Below are positions 1 to 9,443 of a DNA stretch of 64,000 bases, in pieces; the stretch's first letter is position 1, and each line of letters opens with the position of its first letter. The position numbers were made by a program, and so were the translations under genes. Source of the DNA: Thiomonas delicata. GTDB taxonomy: Bacteria > Pseudomonadota > Gammaproteobacteria > Burkholderiales > Burkholderiaceae_C. The notes under the pieces were generated by a model that saw only the letters and a list, made by a program, of their open reading frames with translations, was not told where the DNA came from and made no database searches. Where the stretch lies: the NCBI RefSeq assembly GCF_900088825.1, contig NZ_LT592171.1, forward strand, positions 1,280,664-1,344,663, written 5' to 3'.

Positions 1-760
1 TGCAGGTGCCGATCGGATCGATGCGGCGATCATGCGAGAGGACGGCGATCTTGGCGCGCACACCCGGGTCGCGGGCACAGGACTTGATCTCCAGCAGGCC
101 CTGCTCCATTTCGGGGACCTCGAGCCGGAAAAGTTCCTTCATGAACTCGGGGGACGTGCGCGAAAGCTCGATTTGCGGCCCGCGTGCCTGACGGTCGATC
201 TTGGAGATCACGGCCCGCACGCGGTCGCCCGCCCGCACGTTTTCCTTTGGGATCATTTCGCCGCGACGCAGGCGGGCATCGACCTTGCCCGATTCGACGA
301 TGGCATCGCCCTTGTCCATGCGCTTGACCGTGCCGACGAAGATCTTGTCGTTGCGTTCCAGGAAGTCGTTGAGGATCTGCTCACGCTCGGCGTCGCGGAT
401 CTTCTGCAGGATGACCTGTTTCGCGGCTTGGGCGCCGATACGACCGAACTCGATGCTCTCCACCGGTTCCTCGATGTAGTCGCCCACCTCGATGTCGGGA
501 ATCTGCTCGACCGCTTCGAAATGCAGGATCTCCGCATCGGGCTGCTGCAGGCCGGCCTCATCGGGCACCACGAGCCAGCGACGGAAGGTTTCGTAGCCTC
601 CCGTGTTGCGATCGATGGTCACGCGGATATCCACCTCGCCGGTGTAGCGCTTCTTCGTCGCAGAAGCCAGTGCGGCCTCGACGGCGGCGAACACCACCTC
701 CCGATCCACACTCTTTTCATGCGCCAGTGCATCGACCAGCATCAGCAACTCGCGGTTCAT
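1..760 (-). CDS. nusA: NusA, N-terminal part (runs off the window)
   Basis: Transcription elongation/termination factor that binds RNA polymerase. About 253 residues are visible. They begin [18 protein letters not shown] and continue through the RNA-polymerase-binding N-terminal domain (about 1-130, with [13 protein letters not shown]) into the S1 domain (about 135-200, with [15 protein letters not shown]). The reading frame is still open at position 1, so the KH domains lie outside the window. The start ATG overlaps the rimP stop by four bases (ATGA), which implies translational coupling in the usual rimP-nusA order. The long plus-strand frame over this region is a GC-rich shadow. Confidence 0.95.
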   Translation of the reverse strand, partial: MNRELLMLVDALAHEKSVDREVVFAAVEAALASATKKRYTGEVDIRVTIDRNTGGYETFRRWLVVPDEAGLQQPDAEILHFEAVEQIPDIEVGDYIEEPVESIEFGRIGAQAAKQVILQKIRDAEREQILNDFLERNDKIFVGTVKRMDKGDAIVESGKVDARLRRGEMIPKENVRAGDRVRAVISKIDRQARGPQIELSRTSPEFMKELFRLEVPEMEQGLLEIKSCARDPGVRAKIAVLSHDRRIDPIGTC

Positions 761-1353
761 GATTTTCGACCCCTAAAGTCAAGCACGGGCACGAGGCGGA
801 CTTCGCGCACCTCGGCCATGGAAAAACGCAATTCATGCACATCGCCCGCGGCATCGGCCGATACCGCGGGCTTGGCCACGGACTTCGCCGATTTGCTCGA
901 GGCAGACCTGGCGCCACCGGATTTCTTGCCTCCCGGTTTGGCCGCTGCGGCCAGCAATGCATCATCCCAAACAATCACATACGTCTGCGGCTCGGCTTGA
1001 GCCGCATCGCCGGGCGGGCCTTGCAGCACGCCGCGATATTTCTTGCGGCCCTGAAATGGAGTGCGCAGGGTCACTTCGACTTCCAAACCGGCAAAGCGCA
1101 CCCAATCATCCGGCAAACGCAGAAGACGGTCCACCCCAGGCGACGAAACCTCGAGGCGCTTGTAATCCAGGCCCTCGACCTCCAGCGCATACTGCAGTTG
1201 CCGCGTGACACGCTCGCAATCATCGACCGTGATGGCGTCGCCGTCGACGCGGTCGATCGTCACGCGCAGCAGGCCCGCCGAGGCCCATACGGCCTCGACG
1301 AAGGCATAGCCCATGCCCTGGACGGTCGTCTCGATTACCGCTGACTTCTGCAT
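757..1353 (-). CDS. rimP: Ribosome maturation factor RimP
   Basis: 198 residues beginning [20 protein letters not shown], required for 30S subunit maturation. It has the two-domain RimP layout: an alpha/beta N-terminal domain with [12 protein letters not shown] near residue 90, then a C-terminal SH3-like part. An Ala/Ser/Lys-rich insertion ([20 protein letters not shown]) sits inside the C-terminal half and makes it longer than many homologues. The frame is open further upstream, but the family start is at 1353. It is co-transcribed with nusA, with a 4-bp overlap. Confidence 0.92.
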   Translation of the reverse strand: MQKSAVIETTVQGMGYAFVEAVWASAGLLRVTIDRVDGDAITVDDCERVTRQLQYALEVEGLDYKRLEVSSPGVDRLLRLPDDWVRFAGLEVEVTLRTPFQGRKKYRGVLQGPPGDAAQAEPQTYVIVWDDALLAAAAKPGGKKSGGARSASSKSAKSVAKPAVSADAAGDVHELRFSMAEVREVRLVPVLDFRGRKS

Positions 1354-1379
1354 GCCACTGCCGCCTTGCACCCCAATCT

Positions 1380-1443
1380 GCTCCAATTGCCCGATCCAGC
1401 ACCCGACTACGCGCCCGGATGCTCCAATTGGAGGCTCCAATTC
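1380..1443 (-). repeat. Three copies of AATTGGAGC in the rimP leader
   Basis: Plus-strand GCTCCAATT occurs at 1380-1388, 1421-1429 and 1434-1442. Read on the minus strand this gives three AATTGGAGC units between the upstream terminator and the rimP start. The second and third units face an intervening CTCCAATT and can pair as AATTGGAG/CTCCAATT. The arrangement resembles an operator or a leader structure for the rimP-nusA operon, but no regulator can be named. Confidence 0.45.
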
Positions 1444-1464
1444 GCCCAACCGAAGGGTGCCGGC

Positions 1465-1491
1465 AAAAAAAAAGGGCGATTGGTGTCGCCC
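1465..1491 (-). terminator. Intrinsic terminator of the yej operon
   Basis: On the minus strand GGGCGA-CACCAA-TCGCCC (1491-1474) is followed by nine T residues (1473-1465). This is a classical stem plus U-tract, about 170 bases beyond the yejF stop and upstream of rimP, so it separates the two operons. Confidence 0.85.
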
Positions 1492-1663
1492 CATTTGGTC
1501 AACCCGACTTCAATCCATGCCTGCCCGGCCCCGTTCGGGCCGGCCCATCGGCTTGCCGATGAACGCCTCAAACAGGCCGCGCAAGTGGATTTAAGCTCTG
1601 AAATTATAAGGGAAATCGCGCATTCAGGCAAGCCGTCCATGCCATCCGCTGGCATGGCGCCCA

Positions 1664-3283
1664 TCAGGGCGCTGCCCCGGACGCCCTCACAAGCAGCTTC
1701 GTGTAGGCCTGCCGAGGATGATGCAGCAAATGCATCGCCTCTCCGGTCTCCACCACCCTTCCATCCCGCATCACCGCGATGCGGTGCGCCATGGCGGCGA
1801 TCACGGCCATATCGTGCGAGATGAACACATAGGCTAGCCCGCGCTCGGCCTGCAACCGGGTCAGCAGACCCAGGATCTGCTGCTGCGCGGAAATATCAAG
1901 TGCGCTCGTGGGCTCATCGAGCACCAGAAGATGGGGCTTGACAACCAGGGCGCGCGCCAGGGCGATGCGCTGGCGCTGTCCCCCCGAGAACTCGTGGGGA
2001 AAACGTGGCAGCATCTCGGCATCCAACCCCATGTCGGCGAGCGCATCCACGACGCGGGCGCGGCGCGCTGCGGCGTCGAGTTCGGGTTCGTGGATGGTCA
2101 GGCCCTCGGCCACGATCTGTTCGATGGTGCGACGTGGCGACAGGGACGAATACGGGTCCTGGAACACCACTTGCATCTTGCGCCGGGCTTCGCGCCAGCC
2201 CGCGGCGTTCAGGCCCGAGAGCCGTATTCCCGCAACGCTCACCTGCCCCTGGGCCATGCGCTGCAGACCGAGCAAGGCGAGAGCCAGCGTGGTCTTGCCG
2301 CTGCCGGACTCACCCACCAGTCCCAAGGTTTCGCCGGCACGCAGTTCGAGCGAGACATCCTCGATCGCGGCATGTTCACGCCTGCGCAACCACGATCCGC
2401 CATGGGCATAGCGCACGCTGACCGCCTCGGCGCGCAGGACGACGGGTGCGCGCGCGTCCAGCGGTCGCACCTCGCGCCGCGGCAGGCTGGCCAGCAGCGC
2501 CCGGGTATAGGCGTGCCGCGGATGATCAAAGACCTCCGCCGTGAGACCTTGTTCGACGAGTTGCCCCTGCTGCATCACCCCCACCCGCTGGGCGAACCCG
2601 CGGACCAGGTGCAGGTCGTGCGTGATGAGCATCACGGTCAGGCCCTGTTCGCGCTGCAACGCGTCGAGCAAGGCCAGAATTTGCGCCCGCACCCCCACGT
2701 CCAGTGCCGTCGTCGGTTCGTCCGCCAGCAACAGACGCGGCTTGCAAGCCAGCGCCATCGCGATCATCGCGCGCTGGCGCTGGCCGCCGGACAGCTGGTG
2801 CGGGTAGCTGCCGGCGCGCCGCGCGGCCTCCGCGACGCCCATGCGATCGAGCAACGCAACGGCTTGCTTCCACGCCGCCTGGCGCGGCATGGCCTCGTGC
2901 AATTCGAGCGATTCGGCGATTTGGCGGCCGATGGGCTGCAGGGGATTCAGCGCGCTCATCGGCTCCTGGAAGATCATCGCGACTTCGCGGCCGCGCACGC
3001 GGCGCAGCTGGCGTTCCGGCAGCGGCAGCAAGTCGCGCCCATCGAAGATCACCTGTCCCCGGGTCCTTGCGCCGTCGAGCAGACGCAGGATGGATAGCGC
3101 GGTGACGGTCTTACCGGAGCCGGACTCGCCGACCAGGGCGTATTTTTCGCCGGCGCGCAGCGCCAGATTCAGGCCGCTGACCACCTGCTTCGTGCCAAAG
3201 TGCACGTCCAGGTCACGGATCTGCAGCAGGGCCGGCTCGTCCCCGCGTTCCCGTGCCGCGGCCGGGCTGGGCGTGGCGTTCAT
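1664..3283 (-). CDS. yejF: YejF-type peptide ABC transporter, double ATPase
   Basis: 539-residue ABC ATPase carrying two nucleotide-binding domains in one chain, as in YejF of the YejABEF (microcin C/oligopeptide) importer. Walker A GESGSGKT appears twice (about residues 55 and 340). Each is followed by its own signature ([16 protein letters not shown]) and Walker B ([16 protein letters not shown]). It should power uptake through the YejB/YejE permeases at the inner membrane. The chosen start ([10 protein letters not shown]) lies just after the yejE stop. An in-frame upstream start would overlap yejE. Last gene of the operon. Confidence 0.9.
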   Translation of the reverse strand: MNATPSPAAARERGDEPALLQIRDLDVHFGTKQVVSGLNLALRAGEKYALVGESGSGKTVTALSILRLLDGARTRGQVIFDGRDLLPLPERQLRRVRGREVAMIFQEPMSALNPLQPIGRQIAESLELHEAMPRQAAWKQAVALLDRMGVAEAARRAGSYPHQLSGGQRQRAMIAMALACKPRLLLADEPTTALDVGVRAQILALLDALQREQGLTVMLITHDLHLVRGFAQRVGVMQQGQLVEQGLTAEVFDHPRHAYTRALLASLPRREVRPLDARAPVVLRAEAVSVRYAHGGSWLRRREHAAIEDVSLELRAGETLGLVGESGSGKTTLALALLGLQRMAQGQVSVAGIRLSGLNAAGWREARRKMQVVFQDPYSSLSPRRTIEQIVAEGLTIHEPELDAAARRARVVDALADMGLDAEMLPRFPHEFSGGQRQRIALARALVVKPHLLVLDEPTSALDISAQQQILGLLTRLQAERGLAYVFISHDMAVIAAMAHRIAVMRDGRVVETGEAMHLLHHPRQAYTKLLVRASGAAP

Positions 3284-3287
3284 GGCT

Positions 3288-4361
3288 TCACCGGCGTCCG
3301 GACGCATGTCGCGGGTCCAGCGCGGCACGCAAGGCCTCGCCGATGAAGGTCAGCAGCAACAGCGTCAGCACCAGCACGAAGAACACCGACCCCGACAACC
3401 ACCAGGCGTCCAGGTTGGCCTTGGCCTGGGCCAGCATCTCGCCGAGGCTGGGCGCGGGCGGCGGCACGCCCAAACCGAGGAAGTCCAGACTGGTGAGCGC
3501 CAGGATCGCTCCGCTCATGCGGAAAGGCAGAAATGTCACGACCGGAGTCAGGCTGTTGGGCAGGATGTGGCGCGTGATGATTTGCCAGTGGCTGGCGCCC
3601 AGTGCCCGTGCCGCGCGTACGTAGTCCATCTGCCGGTTGCGCAGGAATTCCGCGCGCACGTAATCGGACAGGCCCAACCAGCCGAACAACGACAACAGCA
3701 CCAGGAGCAGCAGGAAGCTGGGCGCGAAGATCGACGCGAAGATGATGAGCAGATACAACTCGGGCATGGCGCCCCAGACCTCCATCGCGCGCTGCAGCGC
3801 CAAGTCCACCCTGCCGGCGAAATAGCCCTGCACCGCCCCCATCAACATGCCCAGCAAGGTGCCGCTCGCGGTGAGCGCCAGCGCGAACAGTACGGAGACC
3901 CGGAAACCGTAGACCAGGCGCGACAGCACATCGCGTCCGCGGTCGTCCGTACCTAGCCAATTCTGGGCCGAGGGGGGCGCCGGATTGGGCAGGGTGGCGA
4001 AGTCGTTGATGGTGTCGTAGTGGTAAGGCACGGGCGGAAAGATGGCGAAATTTCCGTTCCGGCTCAGGCGCCTGCGGATCAGCGGATCCAGATAGTCGGT
4101 CGGTGTGTGGAAGTCCCCGCCGAACGTGGTCTCGGCATAGCTGTGCAACATGGGCAGGTACCAGCGCCCGTCGTAGCGCACCAGCAGGGGCTTGTCGTTG
4201 CACAACACCGGCGCCAGCAGACTCAAAGCGAACAGCACGCCGAACACCCACAGGCTGACATAGCCCAGGCGCTGGGCCCTGAAGCGCCGCCAGGCCAGCC
4301 TGCCTGGGGACATCGGCCTTTGCCCGGCCTGACCGGGCGCTGGAAACGGCATGGCACTCAT
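3288..4361 (-). CDS. yejE: YejE-type peptide ABC transporter permease
   Basis: 357-residue inner-membrane permease. An N-terminal transmembrane segment (YVSLWVFGVLFALSLLAPV) is followed by a large periplasmic loop and then the DppC-like core with the EAA-type loop (RALGASHWQIITRHILPN). The family hallmark NWLGTDDRGRDVLSRL is present near residue 140. The start codon overlaps the yejB stop by 4 bp. It forms the channel with YejB. Confidence 0.92.
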   Translation of the reverse strand: MSAMPFPAPGQAGQRPMSPGRLAWRRFRAQRLGYVSLWVFGVLFALSLLAPVLCNDKPLLVRYDGRWYLPMLHSYAETTFGGDFHTPTDYLDPLIRRRLSRNGNFAIFPPVPYHYDTINDFATLPNPAPPSAQNWLGTDDRGRDVLSRLVYGFRVSVLFALALTASGTLLGMLMGAVQGYFAGRVDLALQRAMEVWGAMPELYLLIIFASIFAPSFLLLLVLLSLFGWLGLSDYVRAEFLRNRQMDYVRAARALGASHWQIITRHILPNSLTPVVTFLPFRMSGAILALTSLDFLGLGVPPPAPSLGEMLAQAKANLDAWWLSGSVFFVLVLTLLLLTFIGEALRAALDPRHASGRR

Positions 4362-5407
4362 CGCAAGCTCTCGAACTGCACGCGCGGGTCCACCCACACA
4401 TAGCAAAGGTCGGACACCAGCTTGGTCAGCAAGCCGATGAGCGTAAACAGGTAAAGCGTCCCCATCACCACCGGATAATCGCGCCGCATCACCGACTCGT
4501 AGGACAACAGACCCAGTCCGGGCAGCGAGAAGAGGGTCTCGATGAGCAGCGAACCGGCGAAGAACGCGCCGACGAAGGCGGATGGAAAACCGGTGACGAT
4601 GGGAATGAGCGCGTTGCGCAGCACATGCCGCCACAACACCCGGTTTTCGCTCGCGCCCTTGGCGCGCGCGGTCAGCACGTATTGCTTGCGAATTTCCTCG
4701 AGGAACGCGTTTTTGGTCAGCATGGTGGTGACGGCGAAACTGCCGGCCACCATCGAGATCACCGGCAGCGTGACGTGCCAGAGGTAGTCCGTGATCTTGT
4801 GCCAGAGACTGAAACTCGTCCATCCGTCGGACGTCAGTCCGCGCAACGGAAACCATTGCCAGAACGTACCGCCGGCGAACAACACGAGCAGCACCACCCC
4901 CAGGACAAAGCCGGGTATGGCGTAGCCCACCAGCACGGCCATGCTGGTGGCCAGATCGAAACGCGAGCCGTCGCGCACCGCCTTGGCGATGCCCAGCGGA
5001 ATGGAGATGAGATACGTGAGCAGAAAATTCCACAACCCCAGCGTGATGGACACCGGCATGCGCTCCTTGATGAGCTGCCAGACGCTCTCGTGATAGAAAT
5101 AGCTGTGCCCGAGATCGAAGCGCAGGAACTGCCCCAGCATCTGCACGAAACGCTCGGCGGGCGGCTTGTCGAAACCGTACAGCTTCTTGATTTCCGCCAA
5201 TTGCCTCGGGTCGATGCCCTGTTGGCCGCGATAGGCCAGTCCGCCGGCAGCCTCGCCCGCCTCGCTCTTGCCGCGCAACTGGGCCACCATCTGCTCCACC
5301 GGGCCGCCCGGAACGAACTGGATCACCACGAAGGTCAGCAGCAGCACGCCGAACAGCGTCGGGATCATCAGCAGCAATCGCTTGGCGATGTACCAACCCA
5401 GGTTCAT
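4358..5407 (-). CDS. yejB: YejB-type peptide ABC transporter permease
   Basis: 349 residues starting [20 protein letters not shown], a typical N-terminal membrane helix of DppB/YejB permeases. The cytoplasmic coupling loop (YVLTARAKGASENRVLWRHV) and the C-terminal helices follow. A charged insertion near residues 50-75 (EQMVAQLRGKSEAGE) is usual for YejB. It overlaps yejA and yejE by ATGA junctions, so the four genes form a tight operon. Confidence 0.92.
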   Translation of the reverse strand: MNLGWYIAKRLLLMIPTLFGVLLLTFVVIQFVPGGPVEQMVAQLRGKSEAGEAAGGLAYRGQQGIDPRQLAEIKKLYGFDKPPAERFVQMLGQFLRFDLGHSYFYHESVWQLIKERMPVSITLGLWNFLLTYLISIPLGIAKAVRDGSRFDLATSMAVLVGYAIPGFVLGVVLLVLFAGGTFWQWFPLRGLTSDGWTSFSLWHKITDYLWHVTLPVISMVAGSFAVTTMLTKNAFLEEIRKQYVLTARAKGASENRVLWRHVLRNALIPIVTGFPSAFVGAFFAGSLLIETLFSLPGLGLLSYESVMRRDYPVVMGTLYLFTLIGLLTKLVSDLCYVWVDPRVQFESLR

Positions 5408-7254
5408 GGCTGCCTCCGCGCACCGGGGCTTGCCGGCGGCAATGCCCACCAGCAAGCCATGGCCCAGCTCTCGGGCTCGTAGTACAAGGGAAGCGTTGCG
5501 GGCATGCCGAACAGACCCGCGCGATAGGCCACCCGATGCGTCGCCGCATACCACTGCGGCACCGAATACCAGCCGCACACCAGCACACGGTCCAGCGCGC
5601 GGCAGGCCGCCACCAGCTGCGTCCAGGTCTTGGCCCGCAGGACGCGGTCGATGAGCGCATCGACCGCGGGGTCGCGGATGCCCCACACATTGTCGGAGCC
5701 CTCGATCATCGCCGCCTTCGAGCCGAAGCGCTCGCGCAACTCGCTGCCGGGGCTCGGGCTTCCCAGGTAGCGGGCGGTGGTCATGTCGTAGTCGAAGCCG
5801 TCAAGCCGGCGCTGGTAGAGGGCGAAATCGACGAGCCTGTACTGCATGCGGATGCCGAGCCTCTCCAGCGCCTGCGCGTAAGGCGCCATCACCCTGGCCA
5901 TCGAGCCCTGGCTGTCGAGGTACTCGAAGACGAAAGCCTCGCCGCGCGCATTGCGCAGCGCGCCGTCGCGATAATGCCACCCGGCCTGACGCAGCAAATC
6001 GCGCGCCGCGAGCAGGTTGGCGCGCAGGCTGCCGGGAGGATCGGTGCGCGGCAGCGTGGGCAGCGCGCCGAACACATCGGCCGGCAACTCGGCGCGCAAG
6101 GGATGCAAAAGCGCCAGTTCGTCCGCTCCAGGCTGCCCCTTGGCCTCGAAGGGGCTGTTGGCGAAGTAGCCATGGATGCGCTTGTACTGGCCATAGAACA
6201 ACATGCGATTGAGCCAGTCGAAGTCCAACGCCAGGGCCAGCGCGTGGCGCACCCGAACGTCCTGGAACAGCGGGCGCCGCAGGTTCATCACCATGCCCTG
6301 GAACCCGGCCTGGTTGTGATTGGGCAGTTCGCGCTTGACCAGTTCGCCGCTGGCGAATTTCGGCCCGGTGTACTGCCGCGCCCAGTTCTTGGCGATGAAT
6401 TCCTGGATCAGGTCGAAGTCGCCTGCCTTGAAGGCCTCCAGGCGGGCGGTTTCATCCCGGAAAAGCTTGTAGCCGATGCGCGCAAAGTTGAATTGCCCGC
6501 GTCGCGTCGGCAGATCCCAGCCCCAGTAGTCCGCACGCCGCGCATAGACGATGTCCCGATTCTGGGAGGTGCTGGCAATGGCGTACGGCCCTGAAGCAAT
6601 GGGCGCCTCGTTGACGATCTCGTCGAAAGGCTTGCCGCCGCCCCACTTGCGCGAGAACACCGGCATCCCGGCGGCGATCAAGGGCAGCTCGTGGTTGGGG
6701 CGGCGGAACTCAAAACGCACGTGGCGCGCATCCTCGGCGACTGCGCGCACGATGTCGGCGAACTGCGCCTTGATGGAGAGCGCCGCACGCGGGCCGGTGA
6801 GGGTCTCGAAACTCGCCTGTACATCGGCTGGACGTACAGCCTCGCCGTTGGAAAAGCGTGCGCGCGGATGCAGGCGAAATCGTGCCGACAGTCGGTCAGG
6901 CGCGACGACGACATCGTCGGCCAGCAGGCCGTACACGCTGTTGGCCTGATCCCAGCTCGACGTCATCAAGGTCTCGAACACCAGGGCACCCAGCCCCGGA
7001 GGCGCCGTGCCGCGCAGGGTGAAGGGGTTGAGCTTGTCGAAGCTGCCCGCCCGTGAGGGCGGTGTCAGCCAGAGGTCGCCGCCCACTGGGGCGTGGGGAT
7101 TCACATAATCGAAATGGGTGAAACCCGGCGGGTACTTCGGCGCGTCGTAAAGCGCCATGGCTTCGGCCGCGCCGGCCTTGGCCGCCCACGGCAACATGGC
7201 CATGGGAAACACCCGCAACAGGGCGCGTCGGCGAAGGCTGAGGGCGTGGGCCAT
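5404..7254 (-). CDS. yejA: YejA-type periplasmic peptide-binding protein
   Basis: 616-residue extracytoplasmic solute-binding protein (family 5). The N-terminus has an arginine-rich export signal ([16 protein letters not shown]...AAKAGAAEA), and mature YejA features follow ([19 protein letters not shown]). It captures oligopeptides in the periplasm for YejBEF. An alternative start six codons upstream (MRQNSR) cannot be excluded. First gene of yejABEF and divergent from fabI, whose start lies about 108 bp away. Confidence 0.9.
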   Translation of the reverse strand: MAHALSLRRRALLRVFPMAMLPWAAKAGAAEAMALYDAPKYPPGFTHFDYVNPHAPVGGDLWLTPPSRAGSFDKLNPFTLRGTAPPGLGALVFETLMTSSWDQANSVYGLLADDVVVAPDRLSARFRLHPRARFSNGEAVRPADVQASFETLTGPRAALSIKAQFADIVRAVAEDARHVRFEFRRPNHELPLIAAGMPVFSRKWGGGKPFDEIVNEAPIASGPYAIASTSQNRDIVYARRADYWGWDLPTRRGQFNFARIGYKLFRDETARLEAFKAGDFDLIQEFIAKNWARQYTGPKFASGELVKRELPNHNQAGFQGMVMNLRRPLFQDVRVRHALALALDFDWLNRMLFYGQYKRIHGYFANSPFEAKGQPGADELALLHPLRAELPADVFGALPTLPRTDPPGSLRANLLAARDLLRQAGWHYRDGALRNARGEAFVFEYLDSQGSMARVMAPYAQALERLGIRMQYRLVDFALYQRRLDGFDYDMTTARYLGSPSPGSELRERFGSKAAMIEGSDNVWGIRDPAVDALIDRVLRAKTWTQLVAACRALDRVLVCGWYSVPQWYAATHRVAYRAGLFGMPATLPLYYEPESWAMACWWALPPASPGARRQP

Positions 7255-7362
7255 GCGAGAATTCTGCCGCATTGCAAGGCATATGCGCCAAAGGCCTTGC
7301 TCCCCCTGCAGTCGGCCTCGGCCTTCTTGCTTCCATCCCGGCACGCATCCACTGGACCTCAC

Positions 7363-8169
7363 ATGGGCTTTCTCAACGGCAAACGCATCCTGATCACGGG
7401 CTTGTTGTCCAACCGCTCCATCGCCTACGGCATCGCCCAGGCTTGCCACCGCGAAGGCGCGGAGCTGGCTTTCACCTATGTCGGCGATCGCTTCGAGGAG
7501 CGCATCAAGAGCTTTGCCGGGGAATTCGGCAGCGCCCTCACCTTCCCCTGCGACGTGGCCGACGACGCCCAGATCGAGGCCTTGTTCAAGGATCTCGGCC
7601 AGCACTGGCCACAGCTCGACGGGCTGGTCCATTCGATTGGTTTCGCTCCCCGCGAGGCGATTGCCGGCGATTTCATCGATGGCCTGTCGCGCGAAGGTTT
7701 CCGGATCGCCCACGACATCTCCGCCTACTCGTTCCCGGCGCTGGCCAAGGCCGCCATGCCCTTGCTGCAGGCCAGCGTGGCGGCCGGCCAGATGCCCTCG
7801 CTCGTCACCATGACCTACCTCGGTGCCGAGCGCGTCGTGCCCAACTACAACACCATGGGGGTGGCCAAGGCCGCGCTCGAAGCCGCAGTGCGATACATGG
7901 CCGAGTCCCTCGGGCCGCGCGGCATGCGGGTCAACGGCGTGAGCGCCGGGCCGATCAAGACGCTGGCCGCGTCCGGCATCGCCGATTTCGGCAAGATGCT
8001 CAAGTTCAACGAGGCCAGCGCGCCTTTGCGACGCAACGTCACCATCGAACAAGTCGGCAACGCCAGCGCCTTCCTGCTCTCCGACCTCGCCAGCGGCATC
8101 AGCGCCGAAATCCTGCACGTGGATGCCGGCATGCACGCTGTCGTCGGCGGTCTGGCGGCGCAGCTTTGA
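7363..8169 (+). CDS. fabI: Enoyl-[acyl-carrier-protein] reductase (NADH) FabI
   Basis: 268-residue short-chain dehydrogenase-type reductase that completes each fatty acid elongation cycle. The N-terminal nucleotide site is the FabI variant [13 protein letters not shown] (residues about 12-24). The catalytic Tyr/Lys segment is [22 protein letters not shown], cited by key residues: Y at about 146, Y at about 156 and K at about 163. [12 protein letters not shown] completes the active-site region. It is intact, of normal length, and monocistronic between yejA and the tRNA cluster. Confidence 0.95.
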   Translation: MGFLNGKRILITGLLSNRSIAYGIAQACHREGAELAFTYVGDRFEERIKSFAGEFGSALTFPCDVADDAQIEALFKDLGQHWPQLDGLVHSIGFAPREAIAGDFIDGLSREGFRIAHDISAYSFPALAKAAMPLLQASVAAGQMPSLVTMTYLGAERVVPNYNTMGVAKAALEAAVRYMAESLGPRGMRVNGVSAGPIKTLAASGIADFGKMLKFNEASAPLRRNVTIEQVGNASAFLLSDLASGISAEILHVDAGMHAVVGGLAAQL

Positions 8170-8278
8170 GCGCCTCGAACCGGCCATGCCGAAGCCCAAC
8201 GCGAGCATTCGGCTGGGGTTTTCAAACGACGTTCAGGCTGGTGCCGGCATGCACGGGCAAGCAAGCCAACGGTGGGCA

Positions 8279-8306
8279 TTGACAGGCCTCTTCTTTGCTC
8301 TATAAT
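8279..8306 (+). promoter_or_regulatory. Consensus sigma-70 promoter of the tRNA cluster
   Basis: A perfect TTGACA (8279-8284) and a perfect TATAAT (8301-8306) are separated by 16 bp. tRNA-Gly begins 11 bases after the -10 box. Perfect hexamers of this kind are typical of stable RNA promoters. Confidence 0.9.
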
Positions 8307-8316
8307 TTTTGGTTTC

Positions 8317-8392
8317 GCGGGAATAGCTCAGTTGGTAGAGCGCAACCTTGCCAAGGTTGAGGTCGCGAGTTCGAGACTCGTTTCCCGCTCCA
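8317..8392 (+). tRNA. tRNA-Gly (GCC)
   Basis: 76-nt cloverleaf. The acceptor GCGGGAA pairs with TTCCCGC, and the D arm is TAGCTCAGTTGGTAGAGC. The anticodon loop TTGCCAA gives GCC (8350-8352), the T arm contains GTTCGAGAC, and CCA is encoded. Confidence 0.97.
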
Positions 8393-8422
8393 GATTTCTT
8401 GACGAATTTTTCGTGCATGACG

Positions 8423-8455
8423 AAAAAGGGGAAGCTCAGCACTTCCCCTTTTTTT
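8423..8455 (+). terminator. Intrinsic terminator after tRNA-Gly
   Basis: AAAAAGGGGAAG, loop CTCAGCA, CTTCCCC and then seven T residues. It sits between tRNA-Gly and tRNA-Cys, so the latter two tRNAs may rely on readthrough or on their own promoter. Confidence 0.85.
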
Positions 8456-8538
8456 CGGCGAGAATTCGGGCGCGTTGTTTGCGCCAGCCTTTTGAGCCAT
8501 GCCACGGCTCGATCACCAAAGACTGCGCAAGCCCACCT

Positions 8539-8612
8539 GGCGGGGTGGCAGAGTGGTTATGCAGCGGCCTGCAAAGCCGTCTATGCCGGTTCGATTCCGA
8601 CCCCCGCCTCCA
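8539..8612 (+). tRNA. tRNA-Cys (GCA)
   Basis: 74-nt cloverleaf. The acceptor GGCGGGG pairs with CCCCGCC. The anticodon stem-loop GCGGCCTGCAAAGCCGT gives GCA. The T loop is GGTTCGATTCC and CCA is encoded. Confidence 0.96.
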
Positions 8613-8661
8613 ATTCGATCTCTGGCCTCCTGGGGACGTTCGAGCCAAAGTCCGACATTGC

Positions 8662-8750
8662 GCCCGGATGGCGAAATAGGTAGACGCAGCGGACTTAAAA
8701 TCCGCAGGCCGTAAAAGGCCGTGCCGGTTCGATTCCGGCTCCGGGCACCA
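8662..8750 (+). tRNA. tRNA-Leu (TAA)
   Basis: 89-nt class II tRNA. The acceptor GCCCGGA pairs with TCCGGGC and the anticodon loop CTTAAAA gives TAA. It has a long variable arm (AGGCCGTAAAAGGCCGT), T loop GGTTCGATTCC and encoded CCA. An integrase remnant starts about 120 bp downstream, so its 3' end is a probable past integration site. Confidence 0.96.
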
Positions 8751-8868
8751 GTAAAATCAACAGCTTACATAAGTCTGTTGAGCGCCAAAAATGTGCGAAA
8801 AGCACGCTTTGGCCCAAATCTGGCCCACCTCGCTATACGCAGCTCCACCAACCAAATGGAGCATACGC

Positions 8869-9172
8869 ATGGCATCAATTCGCAAGCATGGCAACGGCTA
8901 TCAGTGCTGCATCCGGAGCAAGGGCTTCCCCGTCCAGTCGAAGGTCTTTCCAAACAAGGCGCAGGCTGTTCAGTGGTCTAAGGTCGTTGAATCAGAAATG
9001 GTACGTGGCGTCTTTATCGACCGCAGCGAAGCCGAACAGACAACACGCGGCGAAGCGCTCGCAAGATACCTGACCGAGAGGACGCCGCAGAAGCGCGGCG
9101 CCAAACAAGAACGTCGCCGGATTCACACGCTGATTGCATTGCCATGGGCGGCCACATCGCTCGCAGCTCTAC
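8869..9172 (+). pseudogene. Phage-type tyrosine integrase, 3'-truncated
   Basis: Only the N-terminal ~100 residues remain. They start MASIRKHGNGYQCCIRSKGF, a DNA-binding arm domain of phage/island integrases, and run through TRGEALARYLTERTPQKRGAK into the core-binding domain. Similarity stops where the inverted-repeat element begins at about 9173. The frame continues into the element, but no catalytic R-H-R-Y region follows before the next gene. It lies just downstream of tRNA-Leu(TAA), as expected for a tRNA-targeting integrase. It closely parallels the intact integrase at 57717. Confidence 0.8.
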
Positions 9173-9322
9173 TGTGGCGCCGATGCCGGTTTGAGCCACA
9201 TGCCGATCGGCGACTGGGCCATGGAAAACGAGCTGCGCGCAGCGTCAGGCTTGAATTTCGTCGCCCTCCAACCGGCTCACCGCAAATCTGGCGCATGGCT
9301 CAAATCGGCATCGGCGCCAACA
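9173..9322 (+). mobile_element. 150-bp MITE-like element, copy 1
   Basis: Ends are inverted repeats of about 27 bp. The left reads TGTGGCGCCGATGCCGG then TTTGAGCCA, and the right is its complement, TGGCTCAAAT followed by CGGCATCGGCGCCAACA. A second copy with about 85% identity by eye lies in the same orientation at 63766-63916. There is no transposase and no significant frame, so it is a non-autonomous element or a solo remnant. It truncates the integrase. Confidence 0.75.
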
Positions 9323-9443
9323 GTCTGGGGTGCAGGTTGCGGGAGGTCGCACGGAAAAGATGAGGTTGCCATGGCCATGCTTCAAGCGCAAAACCACGCT
9401 GCAATGAGAGATTGGCTCAAAAGCCTGTCAACCCACCAAAATG

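Noticed and set aside
32..1000. 322-residue plus-strand frame over nusA/rimP
   Set aside because: The minus strand encodes NusA and RimP with conserved motifs. The plus frame is a shadow.
8170..8235. Terminator after fabI (GCCGAA...TTCGGC then TGGGGTTTT)
   Set aside because: The 6-bp stem has a long loop and the T-run is short and displaced. Too weak to list.
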